Positions 1 to 12,982 of a stretch of DNA of 64,000 bases are shown here, one piece after another. A program made the translations under genes and the position numbers. Source of the DNA: Paralichthys olivaceus (taxonomy: Eukaryota > Chordata > Actinopteri > Pleuronectiformes > Paralichthyidae); assembly GCF_024713975.1 (NCBI RefSeq), contig NC_091107.1, positions 17,909,501 to 17,973,500 of the forward strand, written 5' to 3'. Below the pieces are notes generated by a model. The model had not been told where the DNA came from and ran no database searches. It worked only from the letters and a program-made list of their open reading frames with translations. Position 1 is the first letter of the stretch. Every line of letters begins with the position of its first letter.

Positions 1-1530
1 AAGTCAAACGGATTGTCCACTTCTCATCTGCTGGTACGACTGTTACCATGTCAACAAGCTTGAGAGATTCTTGCCTTGACTAAAAATGTGTTGGTCCAGG
101 AAAATGTTGATGTGCTGCACTGGTTAGTGGGCCAGGACTCTGATGTGATACACACAAGAGGGGGGGTTTAAGCTAATGGGTGAGGAACCATGAGATTACA
201 ACAGGTCCATTAATAATGAAGTACTGTGATAATGCTGATTCAAAGACTTTTAGTGACTTTTAGTGAAATATGTGTCAGTTGATGTTTCACAAATAAAACA
301 TATTGTCATAAATTCGACACACTTTCAAATGTTTTTTGACTGTTGGGGAGCTAACTAGACTAATCTGGACTAATTTCCCATGTTAGTATTATATTGTGGG
401 CCTACGTTTTGACCTTGGTTATTTTAGGGACTACATTATAGAAATTAAACAAAAAAAAACATGATAAATTAATTGAAAATAAGAGATGAAGTGAATTCTT
501 ATACATCAGTCCTCAGACATCTATTAAATTCATTGTTACAGAAAATGTCATGACAGAACAGATTGAAGGAGAGAAGGTTTTTTTAATGCACTCGATGTAA
601 CTGTCTTAATTACTGTTCAGCTGGACGCATGATGTACCTGTGTTGTGACATGTGAACACTAGTTTAACACTGCTGTGTGTTGTGTTTCCTGTTCTCTGGT
701 TGTGACATAGATATCTACCATGCAATTGTTACAACACACTTGTACTGATTATTAGTAACGTACAACACTGTGGAATGCAGTCTTTCTGTGCCGTCTGTCA
801 GTTCTCTGATGATGTGCGGCCTGATTGATGTTGAAGTGCAATGACTCCTTTTACTGTTTTGTTCCCGTGTCTATTTATTGAATGTTCTTTGTTGTTGGAA
901 ACCAATGTGTCTTGTTGATTTCATTTAAGCACGTGACACTGCTCAACAGACAAAATGATTAACTAGAATAGCACGCAGTAGCACACCTCACCGCCAAGAC
1001 CCAACAGTCCCTTCAAATTCAGTGAAGCAGCACCAAATTTCACATTTTCTCCCATCAAGATCCATTAAACTTTCCTTGGAAAACTGCAAGTATCTACAAA
1101 GTCCTATCTCACAATGTTATGAACAGCAAAAAAAACACTCCTCGAGCCATATAAAAATTGAATGGGTTCTGAGCTTTTGTGGAAACCAGTTTAGTAGTTT
1201 TTGTGTAAACTTGCAACAAACAAAACAAGAAAACAACAAACAAATGGAGTGAAGAGTGAAAACATAACCTCCTTGATGGAGGTAATAATGTATGCAAACA
1301 AATCGTACAGAGGTATTTATTAAAATCATTAATCACATCTATAATAGTCTTGTACATGAAATATGATGCCACACCTTGTTAAAGTGGTTATAATTTAATA
1401 TAATTATGATCTTATTTATGTTATACCACAACCTACATTATAACAACTATGGCTTATTCTGGTAGGGATGGTTCTTTGCACAGAGCAGAACTACAGGTTA
1501 AATAAATTCACAGTCACAGGTTAGTGTGGA
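1..1530. other. Left-edge intergenic sequence
   Basis: No coding exon is recognisable. The stretch is AT-rich. An AATAAA near 293-298 could be the poly(A) signal of a plus-strand gene lying beyond the left edge, but nothing here identifies one. The right half, about 955-1290, is an interspersed repeat listed separately. The short open frames around 1022-1372 fall in that repeat and show no family resemblance. Confidence 0.5.
955..1290 (+). repeat. Dispersed fish repeat, family A, copy 1
   Basis: One of at least six related copies in the window. Shared landmarks are a stretch like 'caacagtcccttcaaattca', then 'catcaagatccat', 'tctcacaatgtt', a run of 'acaaacaaac' type, and a tail with 'cataacctcc' and 'ggaggtaata'. 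This copy is nearly full length on the plus strand. I know this sequence type as widespread in percomorph fish but cannot assign it a formal repeat name without a library search. Confidence 0.7.
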
Positions 1531-2092
<562 letters not shown>

Positions 2093-2749
2093 CTGTGACA
2101 GGAGAGATTCAGACATGTTTACACTGCAAATACTAAATATTGTGCAGGTTTGATGCACTTGCATTCTTTCATTTTATGATATTGATGTCTTAATTGTAAA
2201 AGGGTACATTTGTAGATTAAAAATATTAAGGAAATTTGATTGATTTCAAAATAGCGTCATAAATAAATTAAAACCCAAGAAGTGTGTTTATTTTTCCGAC
2301 CGGATGCTTTATTGGTTAATACCAAATGACTCTTTATGAATGAATGAACATTAATTGTGATCATTCAGGATAAACCGTTCTGAAAACTGTCGGCCATGTT
2401 GCTCAGTTGTGATTAAAGCCCCGGAGTGTGGATGGAGAGAGGAAACAGAGGTGTCATTCTGCACTGGTCGGGGTTAGCTTAGTTGCTGAGCACAATGAAG
2501 CTACCTAGCTAACCACTTCATCTAGCACCTAGGAGCGGTAACACACGAGGACACGTGACACACAAGCAAAACAAATCTAGTCAGTGCAGCTTAAACATGA
2601 CATGAGCCCGACAGAGACGGCCCTGCTCAGTTCCACTGCACATTAAGAGTGGAGCATTAATGTCGGCGCTGACGCTGACAGGCTAGCACCGCTAGTACCG
2701 TTAGCTCCGCGGCTAACTCCGCTGACAGTGAGTGGTGACAGCTTCTCAC

Positions 2750-2960
2750 CGGAGATGAACGCGGGGAAATGTCGGCTCCTCGCAGCGGGATCACAAACAC
2801 ATGCTCCGTCTGAGCTGCCTCGCAAACGGTCCGCTCACTTGTTCAGGTGAAATCAGCCTCTGAGGTGCAGGAGCAGCACATTCACTCTCACTGGGACGAC
2901 GCTCCTCGGTCACAGTCGGCCATGTTCTTCTGCGGTGCATTGTGGGAGCTGGGTATCATC
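2750..2960 (-). promoter_or_regulatory. emc6 promoter and leader exon
   Basis: This CpG-rich stretch lies upstream of emc6 and contains two motifs typical of housekeeping promoters: a YY1-like AACATGGC on the minus strand (2918-2926), and a ZNF143-like CCCACAATGCACCGC on the minus strand (about 2935-2949). A good splice donor, CTCCG/GTGAGAAG, sits at 2750/2749 on the minus strand and would join a leader exon to the coding exon at 2092. The exact transcription start is not visible. Confidence 0.5.
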
Positions 2961-4690
2961 TGACAGGAGGCTAAAGATGTGGTGCGTTTCAATGCACGGC
3001 AAAGCGTAGGAAATTCCATATTTATAAAAGCGACTTGCCCCTTTAATTATTCTTTGTATACGTGTCATCTTCTTGAGACACCACCTTGCACCTCACAGGT
3101 GAACAACTTTCACATCTTTACCATATAAACAATAAAAACATTTCCCCAAACCTTGATTCAAATAAAAGATAAACATGTTTCATGATTTGCTTAATTGCTG
3201 TTACTATTATAAATAAGTTGTCAAAATGCACAAAACGCCATTTTTCAGTGTTTATATTCACATTACTGTCAACAAAATAACGCTGTTTATAAATGGTTTG
3301 TAAAAACGGAATAGTTTCAGAACACACGTGTGCCCTTGTGTGACCTTTTATGTTGTCAATACACTCTGTAGTATTAGCTGTAGCATGTGTAACAGCATTT
3401 ATGTGTCCAACACGTCAGTCATTCTCACTGAATGTCCCTATTTTGTGTTGTCATAGTCAGCTGAGGTGTAACTAATGAAACTAGCAGTGACTTCATTCCA
3501 CTGAAGTGTGTGTTGGCAGTGATTCAGTACACACCTGTTTTTGGCTTCACTAGTCACCAGTAAGCTGAAAGGTACACTGTGAAAAGATTAGACATGGTGT
3601 AGTGGTGTTGCAATGTATTCTTTAATGTCGGGGCCAATAGTGTTATTCTTTTCTTCAATCTACAATCATTGCTATCTTAAACCATTTTTGAGTTTTTTTC
3701 TCTTTGCTCTCTTCTTTTTTGTTTTCTCTAAACATTTTGATATTGGATGTAAAGACAAGATAAGTAGGATAAAACTTAATTGATCCCACACTGGGGAAAT
3801 GCACTTGTTACAGCAGCAGACAGTTAGAATGAGGTAGACATGGGAAAGTATATTATAGGATAGGTTAGGCATTAAAAAAGAATCATAAAATAAACATACA
3901 GAGAATATGTACATAATATAATATGCACTTCCCACTACAGACGGAAATATTATTTGTAGAGAAACGTATTGGAGTAAAGTTCAGTGGCACAGGATGATTA
4001 CAGGAGGATGTAGATTATATTTGTACATTATGTTTAAGAAGATATGTTCATAAGGATGCACATATAGACTGGTTAAGTACAAAGGCAGGTTTTCTATAGA
4101 ATATGAGTATAACAATAAATATAGTATGTGGTTTATACACATCTGTAATGGTTAAAACTTCAAAGTTGTATACTAACTGGTATACAATATCAAGATGTAT
4201 GCATATAAAATATGTTTTAACTCTAACAATATTATACACAATGATTTGAATATTAAAATTGCATGTGTTTACATTTATGAGTAGGTATAATTCTACAATA
4301 GTATACCATATGATATTCATGTAAAAATGTATAAGCACATACAATTTCACAATAGTCTACATTATGATATGCATATATATGGTCAAAATAACATATAAAA
4401 AAAAAATGATATGTAAATATGCAAATACGTATATATAAATAGGTTAATTTCTCGGCAAGATATTCATTGTACAATATAGGAATACATATTCAGAAAAGTA
4501 ACTGGTATATGTTAAACAACAAATACAAGTCAGCGCACGTTGACACTAATGTGCATAAGGACACGTTTAGTAAGAATAGTGCAAGTAATGGTGAGTAGTT
4601 GTGTGTAACATGAAAGAAAACTTCCGATTTCCTTGTTTGACCAAAACGCACCATCGTTGGCTTCCTCCTAATGATGAAGTCGTATTGTTG
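2961..4690. other. Intergenic spacer between emc6 and shpk
   Basis: No exon is recognisable between the emc6 promoter and shpk. The spacer holds the repeat fragment at about 3735-3960, then a very AT-rich, loosely repetitive stretch (about 4000-4500) dominated by ATATG, GTATA and CATAT words. It is too short to contain ctns or tax1bp3, which lie between SHPK and EMC6 in human. Confidence 0.5.
3735..3960. repeat. Fish interspersed repeat fragment
   Basis: The stretch reading 'gataagtaggataaaactta', then 'attgatcccacactggggaa' and 'gcacttgttacagcagcag' has the form of a very common teleost repeat tail. It is followed by AT-rich sequence. No coding potential remains, and the family name is not assigned. 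Confidence 0.55.
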
Positions 4691-4698
4691 ACACAGAA

Positions 4699-4744
4699 AG
4701 AGAGAGAGAGAGAGAGAGACATATACACACACACACACACACAC
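4699..4744 (+). repeat. Compound (AG)n-(AC)n microsatellite before the shpk start
   Basis: An uninterrupted AG run of about 20 bases (4699-4718) is followed after a short ATAT spacer by an AC run of about 20 bases (4725-4744). It ends 12 bases before the shpk start codon, so it lies in the 5' UTR or core promoter. Confidence 0.95.
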
Positions 4745-4756
4745 TCATTCAGCGGC

Positions 4757-7700
4757 ATGTCGGCCTACACCCTGGGTGTGGATGTGGGGACCACCTCGGT
4801 GAAAGCGGTTCTACTGGAGACTGACTCCAGATCGGTGGTTGCGACCCAAACTTTCCCCACCACGTCTGATATCACTGACAGCAGCGGGAGGAAGGTGAGT
4901 GCGTTCACGTACCAAACTACTCTCTACCCGGCAGCTCGGAAATATGAACTCTGCCCAGTGCGTGACTGTGTTATTATCTGTCGCCCTGCAGGCTAAAGAG
5001 CAGGACACAGGTCGGATCGTAGACGCTGTGAATCGGTGCATCGAGCTCCTGCCCAGAGACAAACTGCAGCATGTGTGCAGCATCGGTCTGTCCGGACAGA
5101 TGCACGGCGTCTTATTCTGGAAGGCAAAGAGCGGTGAGAGCACCAACCTGTGAGCATGTGTGGATGCACACTGTGGAGTTTCAAAACGATGGTGGTCACT
5201 TGTGTAACAACGGCTCTGTGAGACAGGAGAAGTCAGAGGAGACACTGATCTTCACTCATGATGAGATAACATAGGGGAAAGATGGATACAGATGAAATAA
5301 CTAATAACAAGTGGATCTGAAGCTACTGGACCTTGGAATGTAGATCATTTAGGTTATAGCAACATATTTAGGTAGGGTCGTTCAGAACAGTAGAGCGCAG
5401 ACCTCCACCAAGGCCCTAAAACCACATTAGAATCCAATAGGTCCATATTTTATTTGTATTTGCACTAAAATGCACACATCTCATAAATATCAATTTAAAT
5501 ATTAGTCCTAAATGTACCTATTATCTTTTCATCTAGATCCATGAATTATTCTCGGAGAAGCCAACAAAAGTGTTGAAACACAAAATATCTCACAGTGTAC
5601 AAAAGTAAACAAATAACTCTGGATCCGAATGATGAAAAATGTGTTTTGTGTAAATATTATCACAGATCAGTGAACGGTGCATGCGTTATCTTTTTGTATA
5701 AAGTTGAGAAAAGTCAGGTCAGAGTTTCTGTGTTGCCAGTCTGGAGAGAGAGTTTGATGACACAACATTTCCCATAATGTTTAACCAGACAGCATTAGAA
5801 GAACATTTGCTAGTAGTGGTCATGGGGATTTGGAGAAAACCTGTCAGCAGGAGAACTGTGTTTCCATACTGTTGAATTATACTAATAATACTGTGATATC
5901 TCAGTCTGTAATACTGATGACTTTTTTAAATACACTAAAGAAATGGACAGTTAGAGAAACTAATTATCCTTGTTTAATAAAACATTCATAACTCTGTCGA
6001 CCTCTGCTGGTTGCATCTGAAAGTAGATTTGCATGAAGGGTTTATAGGAATCTAATGCTTCTGGGAAATGTTTGTATTGAAACCAAAGTTAATCCGTAAC
6101 CATGTTCCTTTTTTGTGTGGTCAGAATCTAGAGGTAACATCTGCTGTGTTTGTCTTCATGTCTCTCAGGTTGTGATTGGTCCAACAGAGGCTTCTTCACA
6201 GCCAGAGACACCAGTCAGCTGATCACATGGCAGGACGGACGCTGCAGCAGCAGCTTCCTGTCCTCCCTCCCAAAACCAGACTCACATCTCAGCGTGGCCA
6301 CAGGGTTTGGCTGTGCAACCATCTTCTGGTACATGAAACACAGGTCAGGACTCACTTTTAAAAAACACTCCATGTAAAGCCACTTGGTTTTTGGATGTGA
6401 AAGAAGCCAAATGTAAAGATGTGTGGTGTCCCTCCAGGCCTGAGTTCCTCGAGGACTTCACAGCTGCAGGTACCATCCAGGACTACATGGTGTCCATGCT
6501 GTGTGGTCTGGACGGGTGTGTGATGACGCCTCAGAATGCAGCCAGCTGGGGTTTCTTCAACACTTCTTCCAACCAGTGGAATGTAGACATGTACGTAAAA
6601 GAGCTCAACTTCCTGGTTTAAGAACACTAAAGCTGGCTTACACTTCTTCCAAGAGTTCAAGCACTAAATGCATGAAAAGTGTTCATCATCAGAAGCTCAC
6701 AGTGTCACAGTTGTTATGTGTCACCTGCGTAACAAGCCCCTTCCTGTGTATTGTGCATGCTCTAGTCTGAAGGGTGCCGGCTTCCCTCTGACCCTGCTTC
6801 CTCAGTGTGTGCCATCTGGTGTCTCGGCGGGACTGACGGGCTTTGACTGGCATGGTGTTCCTGCTGGTACGCCAGTAGGGGCCGCCCTGGGAGACTTCCA
6901 GTGCTCTGTCTACTCCTGCATGAGTGCACGGACAGACGCAGGTGAAACACGATGTCCAGTCATGGATGTCTCGGGCTGGGATTACACTTAATGCACTGAA
7001 AGCATCACACACTCATGGTTTATTCGGTTTGAATGAAAGAATCTGTCATGACTGCCACCGTTGGATCTCCTCTAATACACTACTTCTGATTCTTCAATTG
7101 GTTTGATGCTCTCAGGTTTCTGCAATAAACACATTTTAACCATCTTTTAGTTTTGTGATTGAAATAAGAGAATAATTTCACTTATACAGCAACTAAAACA
7201 AATTCTTCACATTATGTTTCAGCTCATACAGAAAACAGATGCATTATGGGTTAAGTGTTATCCCACCATCGCCTCTTGCATGTCTCGTTTCTTGCTGTTA
7301 TTCATACATCTCATATGCTGTATCTTTCTCCTCTATTTCCCAGTTCTTAACATAAGCACCTCAGCACAGCTGACCTTCGCCATGCCCGCTGACTTCAGTC
7401 CTCCAGATTCTCCTCAGCCCGCCTCCTCCATCTCCTACGTCCCCTACTTTGGCTCCTTGTACCTGGCGGTGGCGGCGTCGCTGAACGGAGGGAACGTGCT
7501 GGCGTCTTTTGTGGAGATGCTCACCTCCTGGATGAAAGAGCTCAGTATGTGTTTTGATTCAGCATTTCATTAGATGGATTGTACCTCACTGACGAATTTG
7601 CTCTTAACTTAAATTGTCGGTCTTCAGTAACTTACTTTTATTTAAGGCTCTCATTGTAACATATAGAGCACTCCATGGCCAGGCACCTGTGTACTTCCTG

Positions 7701-8372
7701 TTTTTTTGTAAGCATGACTCACTAGTTGTCCTCCGTACATGATTAAAAACAAAAGGTTACGCGACATGTGAAAAAAAGAAGCAAAAAAGTCTTATTTCAA
7801 ATGGCCTTCATAAAGTTTTTTTTTATGAGCCAATGCTTCGTCTGTTTCTTTTATTGTTTAACTTGTGAAAGGTGCCAAATTAAATACATAAATATACTAA
7901 AATGTCAGATCACTATAGATTATTCCCATTAAATGTGTTTCATCCATATGTTAAACTGCTCCCTCCCTCCCCCCCAGATGCTGAGATGGCTGATTCATCT
8001 TTATACGAGAAGCTGGTTGGCTGCGCCCTGAACCAGGAGAGCAGTGATCTGAGGGTGAGCCCCACTATCCTGGGAGAGAGACACAACCCCCTCTGCCTCG
8101 GCCAGGTCACCAACATCTCCGCCGATAACCTCTCTCTTGGCCACGTGACCAGGGCCCTGTGTCATGGCGTCCTGGACAACATCACCACCATGATGCCCGT
8201 CGAGAGTCTGCTGCAGGCGGGGGTCAGCAGGATTGTGGGTAGCGGAAGCGCACTCACTCTCAACGAGGTGCTGAGGCAGGAAGTGGAGAAGGCGTTTCCT
8301 CAGCCAGTGGTGTACAAACAGAACACTGACTCTGCTGTCGGTGTGGCCATGGTCCTCTGTGACCGGCTCTAA
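4757..8372 (+). CDS. shpk: Sedoheptulokinase (SHPK/CARKL), 7 exons
   Basis: SHPK phosphorylates sedoheptulose to sedoheptulose 7-phosphate and so feeds the non-oxidative pentose phosphate pathway. Coding exons are 4757-4894, 4992-5133, 6169-6343, 6438-6590, 6766-6941, 7344-7544 and 7978-8372. All junctions are GT-AG and keep phase, giving 459 residues (human 478). The FGGY-kinase fold is clear: the N-terminal phosphate loop with D9 and GTTS (11-14), SGQMHG (80-85), WQDGR (114-118), the long family-specific block SHLSVATGFGCATIFW, the probable catalytic aspartate D246 in ALGDFQ, NISTSAQL, and a C-terminal GSGSAL nucleotide-binding motif. The start follows a microsatellite with no competing upstream ATG in frame nearby. 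Intron 2 carries a family A repeat and intron 6 a LINE relic. The next gene on the same strand is trpv1, as in mammals. No broken exon is seen. Confidence 0.95.
5385..5660 (+). repeat. Dispersed fish repeat, family A, copy 2
   Basis: Lies in shpk intron 2. Landmarks are 'agacctccaccaaggcccta', 'atctagatccatgaattatt', 'atctcacagtgtac' and 'tctggatccgaatgatg'. The copy is on the plus strand and lacks the 3' tail. Confidence 0.65.
7625..7745 (+). mobile_element. LINE ORF2 C-terminal relic in shpk intron 6
   Basis: Read on the plus strand from about 7645, the frame gives FKALIVTYRALHGQAPVYF. This matches the RALHGLAPxYL motif near the end of many teleost LINE reverse-transcriptase ORFs. The surrounding frame soon breaks down. 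It is a short dead fragment inside an intron. Confidence 0.6.
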
Positions 8373-11300
8373 ATGAGACTCATAAGAGTCTGTTTACATG
8401 ATTAACAGATGATTTTGCACACCTCTGAGTACAATTTCAAATGCTACCACTTTGAAAGAAAGAAGAATCAAGCAAACTGTAATGCTGCAACGTATTTTAA
8501 TCTATGATCTAAAAACAAAAGCTACAGTTTATTTGCCAGGATAGAGATCAACAACCTTGTGTGGCTCAATATGTGCCATGAGGTTGTGATGACACTCTTT
8601 GGACCAAAGGACAGAATCTAATAATCTAGCCACATTTAAATTCACTGTCCCTGAACAGCAACACATTGATGAAATATGTGAAGCCTCAAAAAGATCCACT
8701 GTAGATTTCGCCACTGACAGGAACCATGTGAGGACATTACACAGTGCACCAACAAAATATGCTGTGAAAGACTCAAGACCCCATGTGGATGCTAAGCCTG
8801 AACTTAAGCCACTGAGGAGCTGCATCGACAGGCTAAGAGATGGGCTAATGGTGCTCACAATAACATGGCTCAGTTGGGTCCAACAACGTTTTTTCTGGAT
8901 TATTTATTGGTCACTGTTAGGTCTTCAACACTTCACACACAAGAATCCAGATCAATATCTCCAATCATCCACTCACCAAGTTTCACCAATATCGCAACGC
9001 ACCTTTCACTTCATGTGTATGCAGTCAAAAATCTGTTGGCGCTCCTTCCCTCTAACAGCTTACACCAGAATGAAAGTTCCACTGATGGTAAATAACCTGA
9101 AGCCCACTGAGTGTCTCCTCCCTCATCTTACTGCCACGGAGCTTTGCAGTTGTTGGTTTCTTGCTCATCCCCTGCGTGCTGCTAAAAGACGTTATACAAA
9201 ACACATGAAGCATTTTAGCATCCAAGAAGAAAATTGTAAAATTGTCTATCAGGGAAATGTGTATTTCACGGGTATGTCAGTGTTTCTTTTTTCCCCGACC
9301 TTCCATCTCGTGGTTTCTGTTTCAGGTTAGTTTTACGGTTCCCTCTTGGCTCACAGTTTCCTCCTTAACACTCTCATCTTTAAGGTCACCCCCACTATCT
9401 GAGGTTGCTCAAGAGATTTCATCTATTGATTGATGCAGACTGGGCCTTTGTGTACACGGGTCTGTATGAGAAAGCAGTAGTAGGCTACCTAACAGACAGA
9501 TGTCATAAGCATAGGTTTTCACTTGGAAAAACCATGACATAAACATTACATATGAGATGTGCTAAGACTTTTTATTTAATTATCTTTATTAATGCACTAG
9601 AAACTAGAATACACGAAAAAGCTATAGAAAAAGTAGGAATACTGTCCAAGTGACTAAAGGTTAAGGGTGTGAAAGGGGAGGAAGTTCTGTCTATGTCTTT
9701 TAAAACCTTTGGCATTTTCACCATATCCACTGGAGTGAGTATAGAGACATGATCTGTAATGACATGTATACTGTCTTCCAAGGATTGAATCATTAAATGT
9801 TGAAAAAGTAAAGGTTCTGATGGAAAAGCAGAGTTTAAATGTTTATAGTCCATGCAGAAAAAGGAAGGGAGATGAGAAATCTTGCAAATATCAAGTTGTA
9901 TATGAATGAAATGTTGCATTTTTAAGCTACTGGACAAATTAACAGTGTGTGGAAGATTTAAGATTTAAACAATTTAATATTGAAAAGTTGCCATGTGTTA
10001 TTCTGAGCTCTAGTACATGATTAAGAGCCTAAAAACTCAAACTCTGGACAACTGATATTATTTCACTGCAATGTGGTCAGCTACTATTGTGATTGTTGCT
10101 GTAATACCAGAGTGGACACATATTCCTCTGATATAATTATTAAAGTGTTTCTGATGTTTCTACCATTATGCTCTTCTACACTTGACACTTGATTAAAAAC
10201 TCTCAGTCTGACTGAGTAGACCCAGTGATCTGACTGGACAGTAGTCTGGCTGTGGACAGGTTTTGATCTGATCATGATGGAAGTTTCCCTGCTCTGGAGC
10301 AAGTTACCCATGCAACATCGGTCGCCATGGTGAACGGTTAAAAGTGATTCAGGGTCATGTTACTGGAAAATCTGAGTTAGGTCCAGAGATCACTGACCCA
10401 CTGATGCTTGTGAAAAAGCTTTCGACACAACTGTCCAAGAACGGGTTTGCATGTAGCTCACTAGGTGGAGTCCCTCAGCTGGTGTTGCTGCAGGTTAAAA
10501 GTGCTTTGCTCAAGAGCTGCACGGTATCAGTTGTATCGGTGGGGTGGTGGGGTGTCTATTCCTCTATCCCTGCTGATTATATTCTCATTCAATCTTATTT
10601 GCCTACTGTCCCAATTTTAGGACAAACTTTGTTAATCCTCAAGTTGTTATTTAAATGGATGATGACTGCAAAGTCTTTTCCTTCTCTTAATTCTAAATCT
10701 TAATTTATGGTTTCAGTTTGAATGTCTACTGCTCATTATGTGGATAAATACCCTCATACATAAATATCATTATTTCATTTTCAATTCAGTTCAATTTTAT
10801 TTGTATAGCGCCAAATCATAATATACATTATCTCAAGGCACTTTACATAGAAGGCTAAGACATTAAAATCTTATTAATATAGAGAACACAACAGTTCCCA
10901 CAATGAGCAGCACTTTGGAGACTGTGGAGAGAAAAACTCCCTCATTAACAGGGAGAAACCTCTAGAACCAGACTCAATGTGGGCGGTCATCTGCCTCGAC
11001 CAGTTGGGGTGAGCAAAGAAAAAAGGGGAGGAGAGGAGAGATGGGTGGAAAAGAGGGGAGAGAAGAGAGAGTGATAGTGGAGGGGGAGGAGGGGGAGAGA
11101 TAGAGGCGAGAGAGACCGGGAACAGTTGAGCACCATCAGGTATCAGATCTGACTAGTTAAAATGTATATAACAGTGTAAAGACTATTTATTATTATTGAT
11201 AACAGGCACAATTCATATAATAATTAATTACTGAAGTATTGTTGTTAATAATAGTATTAATAGTAATAGTTGTTGTCCTGAGGTTCCAGGGTCAGAGATA

Positions 11301-12838
11301 TCTGAAATGAGAGAAAGAAAGAGAGAGAGGGACGATAGGAGAAAAAAGTGACATAGTTGACGTGTATTAAAATAAATAAATGAGTGTGGGGGGGGCAGAG
11401 AGACAGAGAGAAGTGCTCAGTGCATGATGGGAGTTCCCCCAGCAGTCTAGACCTATAGCAGCATAACTAAGGGATTGTTCAGGACTCACCTGATCAAGCC
11501 CTAATTATAGGCTTTATCAAAAAGGACATTTTTAATTTAACTCTAAATGCAGAGAGGGTGTCTGCCTCCAGAACCCAGAGTGGGAGCTGGTTCCACAGGA
11601 GAGGAGCCTGGTAGCTGAATGCTCTACCTCCTGTTCTACTGTTACAGACTTATTCAAAAAGATTTAACAATTCATTATGTTGAAAGTAATATTCTTCAGT
11701 TCCAGATTTTGCTTCAGATGAGGCTTGATGCAAATGATGGCAAACTGTCCTTTCACACATTCCAGCAGCCATGTTCATATTTTATCTTATAATATATACA
11801 TTATATACATAGTTTTCCTGTGTGGAAAACACACATGATGTCAGTGTTATTAAGGTTTACTACTGTCGTGGCAATTCTGCAATCCCACTCTGACAACGAG
11901 GAAGGAGACAAAAATCTCTTACAGTGTTGTCACACTTTAATGCTCAGAGCATGGTACATAAGACAAGGGTTAGTTTGTAATATGCACACCGATGGGAAGC
12001 TGTTCTTTCTGTTTATACATTTGGCTCGTCCCTCCCCCTCCGGTTGAGGTTGTTTCTGATCCAAAGGTCAGGATCTTCTGGTGACATCAGGGCAACAATG
12101 CCTTAGTTTAAGCAATCAGGTCAAGATTCAGTTGCACAGAATTCAGCATGATCAAGGTTACATTGTAAAGATTAAATCATTATCAATCATAGAGAAAATG
12201 AACCTAAGTACATTCTGCATGATCAACATGTTACATTTCCCTTACACTACTCAGGCAGCATTTTGTTAAAGCAACTCCCCTTATATGGAAATATGTTTCT
12301 GTCAGTGCTGATTCTGATTTGATGCCGACACTACCATCTCACTGTCTTGGTCTCTGTAAAAAAAAGAAGAAGAAGTGATTCTTGGAGAGGAAACAGCAGT
12401 GGCATGCAGAACCTCTGCAACCACAGACTCAGTCACATGACCACAGCTGCACTGGGAGCAAACACAGCCGTAAAAGTGAAACTATTGAGGGGCTGATGAG
12501 ACGCAGGAAGACCTTCAGCAACATTAAGGACTAAAGAAGTGATATAAGATATATTACTTAAGAAATATAAAATACATGTGACAATCTTTTTTAAAAAATC
12601 CTTAATGGGTATTTTTTTCCAGCTAAATGTTACAGTGGAGTACTCGAAATGTATCAATGAAAATGTTTTAGAAAGCTGCTCAGCAGTCATCATTGGAACA
12701 CATTAGTGTTAATACAACATGTCAGAGTTGCTGGTGATGGGGGAGGTCAATAACGGCATCCTTTTTAAGTCCGCAGCACTTCACTAATGTGCTCTGATAT
12801 TCTCCAGGGCGGGTCACTCAATCTGCTTCGAGCTTCCT
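8373..12838. other. Intergenic region between shpk and trpv1
   Basis: No recognisable conserved exon. The first kilobase may be shpk 3' UTR, but I see no clear AATAAA. An open frame of 243 codons at 8599-9330 and an opposing one at 8529-8858 resemble nothing I know. A large fish repeat occupies about 10780-11650. The remaining stretches (9430-10780 and 11650-12838) are AT-rich and show nothing I can support. Confidence 0.5.
10780..11650 (+). repeat. Long fish interspersed repeat, family B
   Basis: It begins 'caattttatttgtatagcgc', then 'ctcaaggcactttacata', continues with 'gaaaaactccctcattaaca', 'gggcggtcatctgcctcgac', a purine-rich GAGAG stretch, and ends with 'gagctggttccacaggagag' and 'gcctggtagctgaatgctct'. 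This is the order of parts of a repeat found in many teleosts. Two reversed fragments of its 5' end occur at 52290-52365 and 52530-52610. Confidence 0.8.
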
Positions 12839-12982
12839 CCTGCTATTTTGTCTCAGTTACACTGAGCGCTCATCTCATGATCTCTGCTCCTCTTTGTTTG
12901 CTTTTTTTTTGTTTTTTGACGCAAAGATCTGATTTTTGATGAAGAAGACCATCTGGAAGAGAGAGAAGAAGAATTATTTCTG
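12839..12982 (+). promoter_or_regulatory. Possible trpv1 non-coding first exon
   Basis: A purine-rich segment ends in a strong donor, TTTCTG/GTGAGTCA at 12982/12983, in the right place to be a 5' UTR exon joined to the acceptor at 14183/14184. The upstream boundary and promoter cannot be seen, so this is inference from one splice signal and position. Confidence 0.35.

Noticed and set aside
8599-9330. Calling the 243-codon frame a gene
   Set aside because: No recognisable domain, no clear start context or splice partner, and an overlapping frame on the other strand. Kept only as a finding to check.
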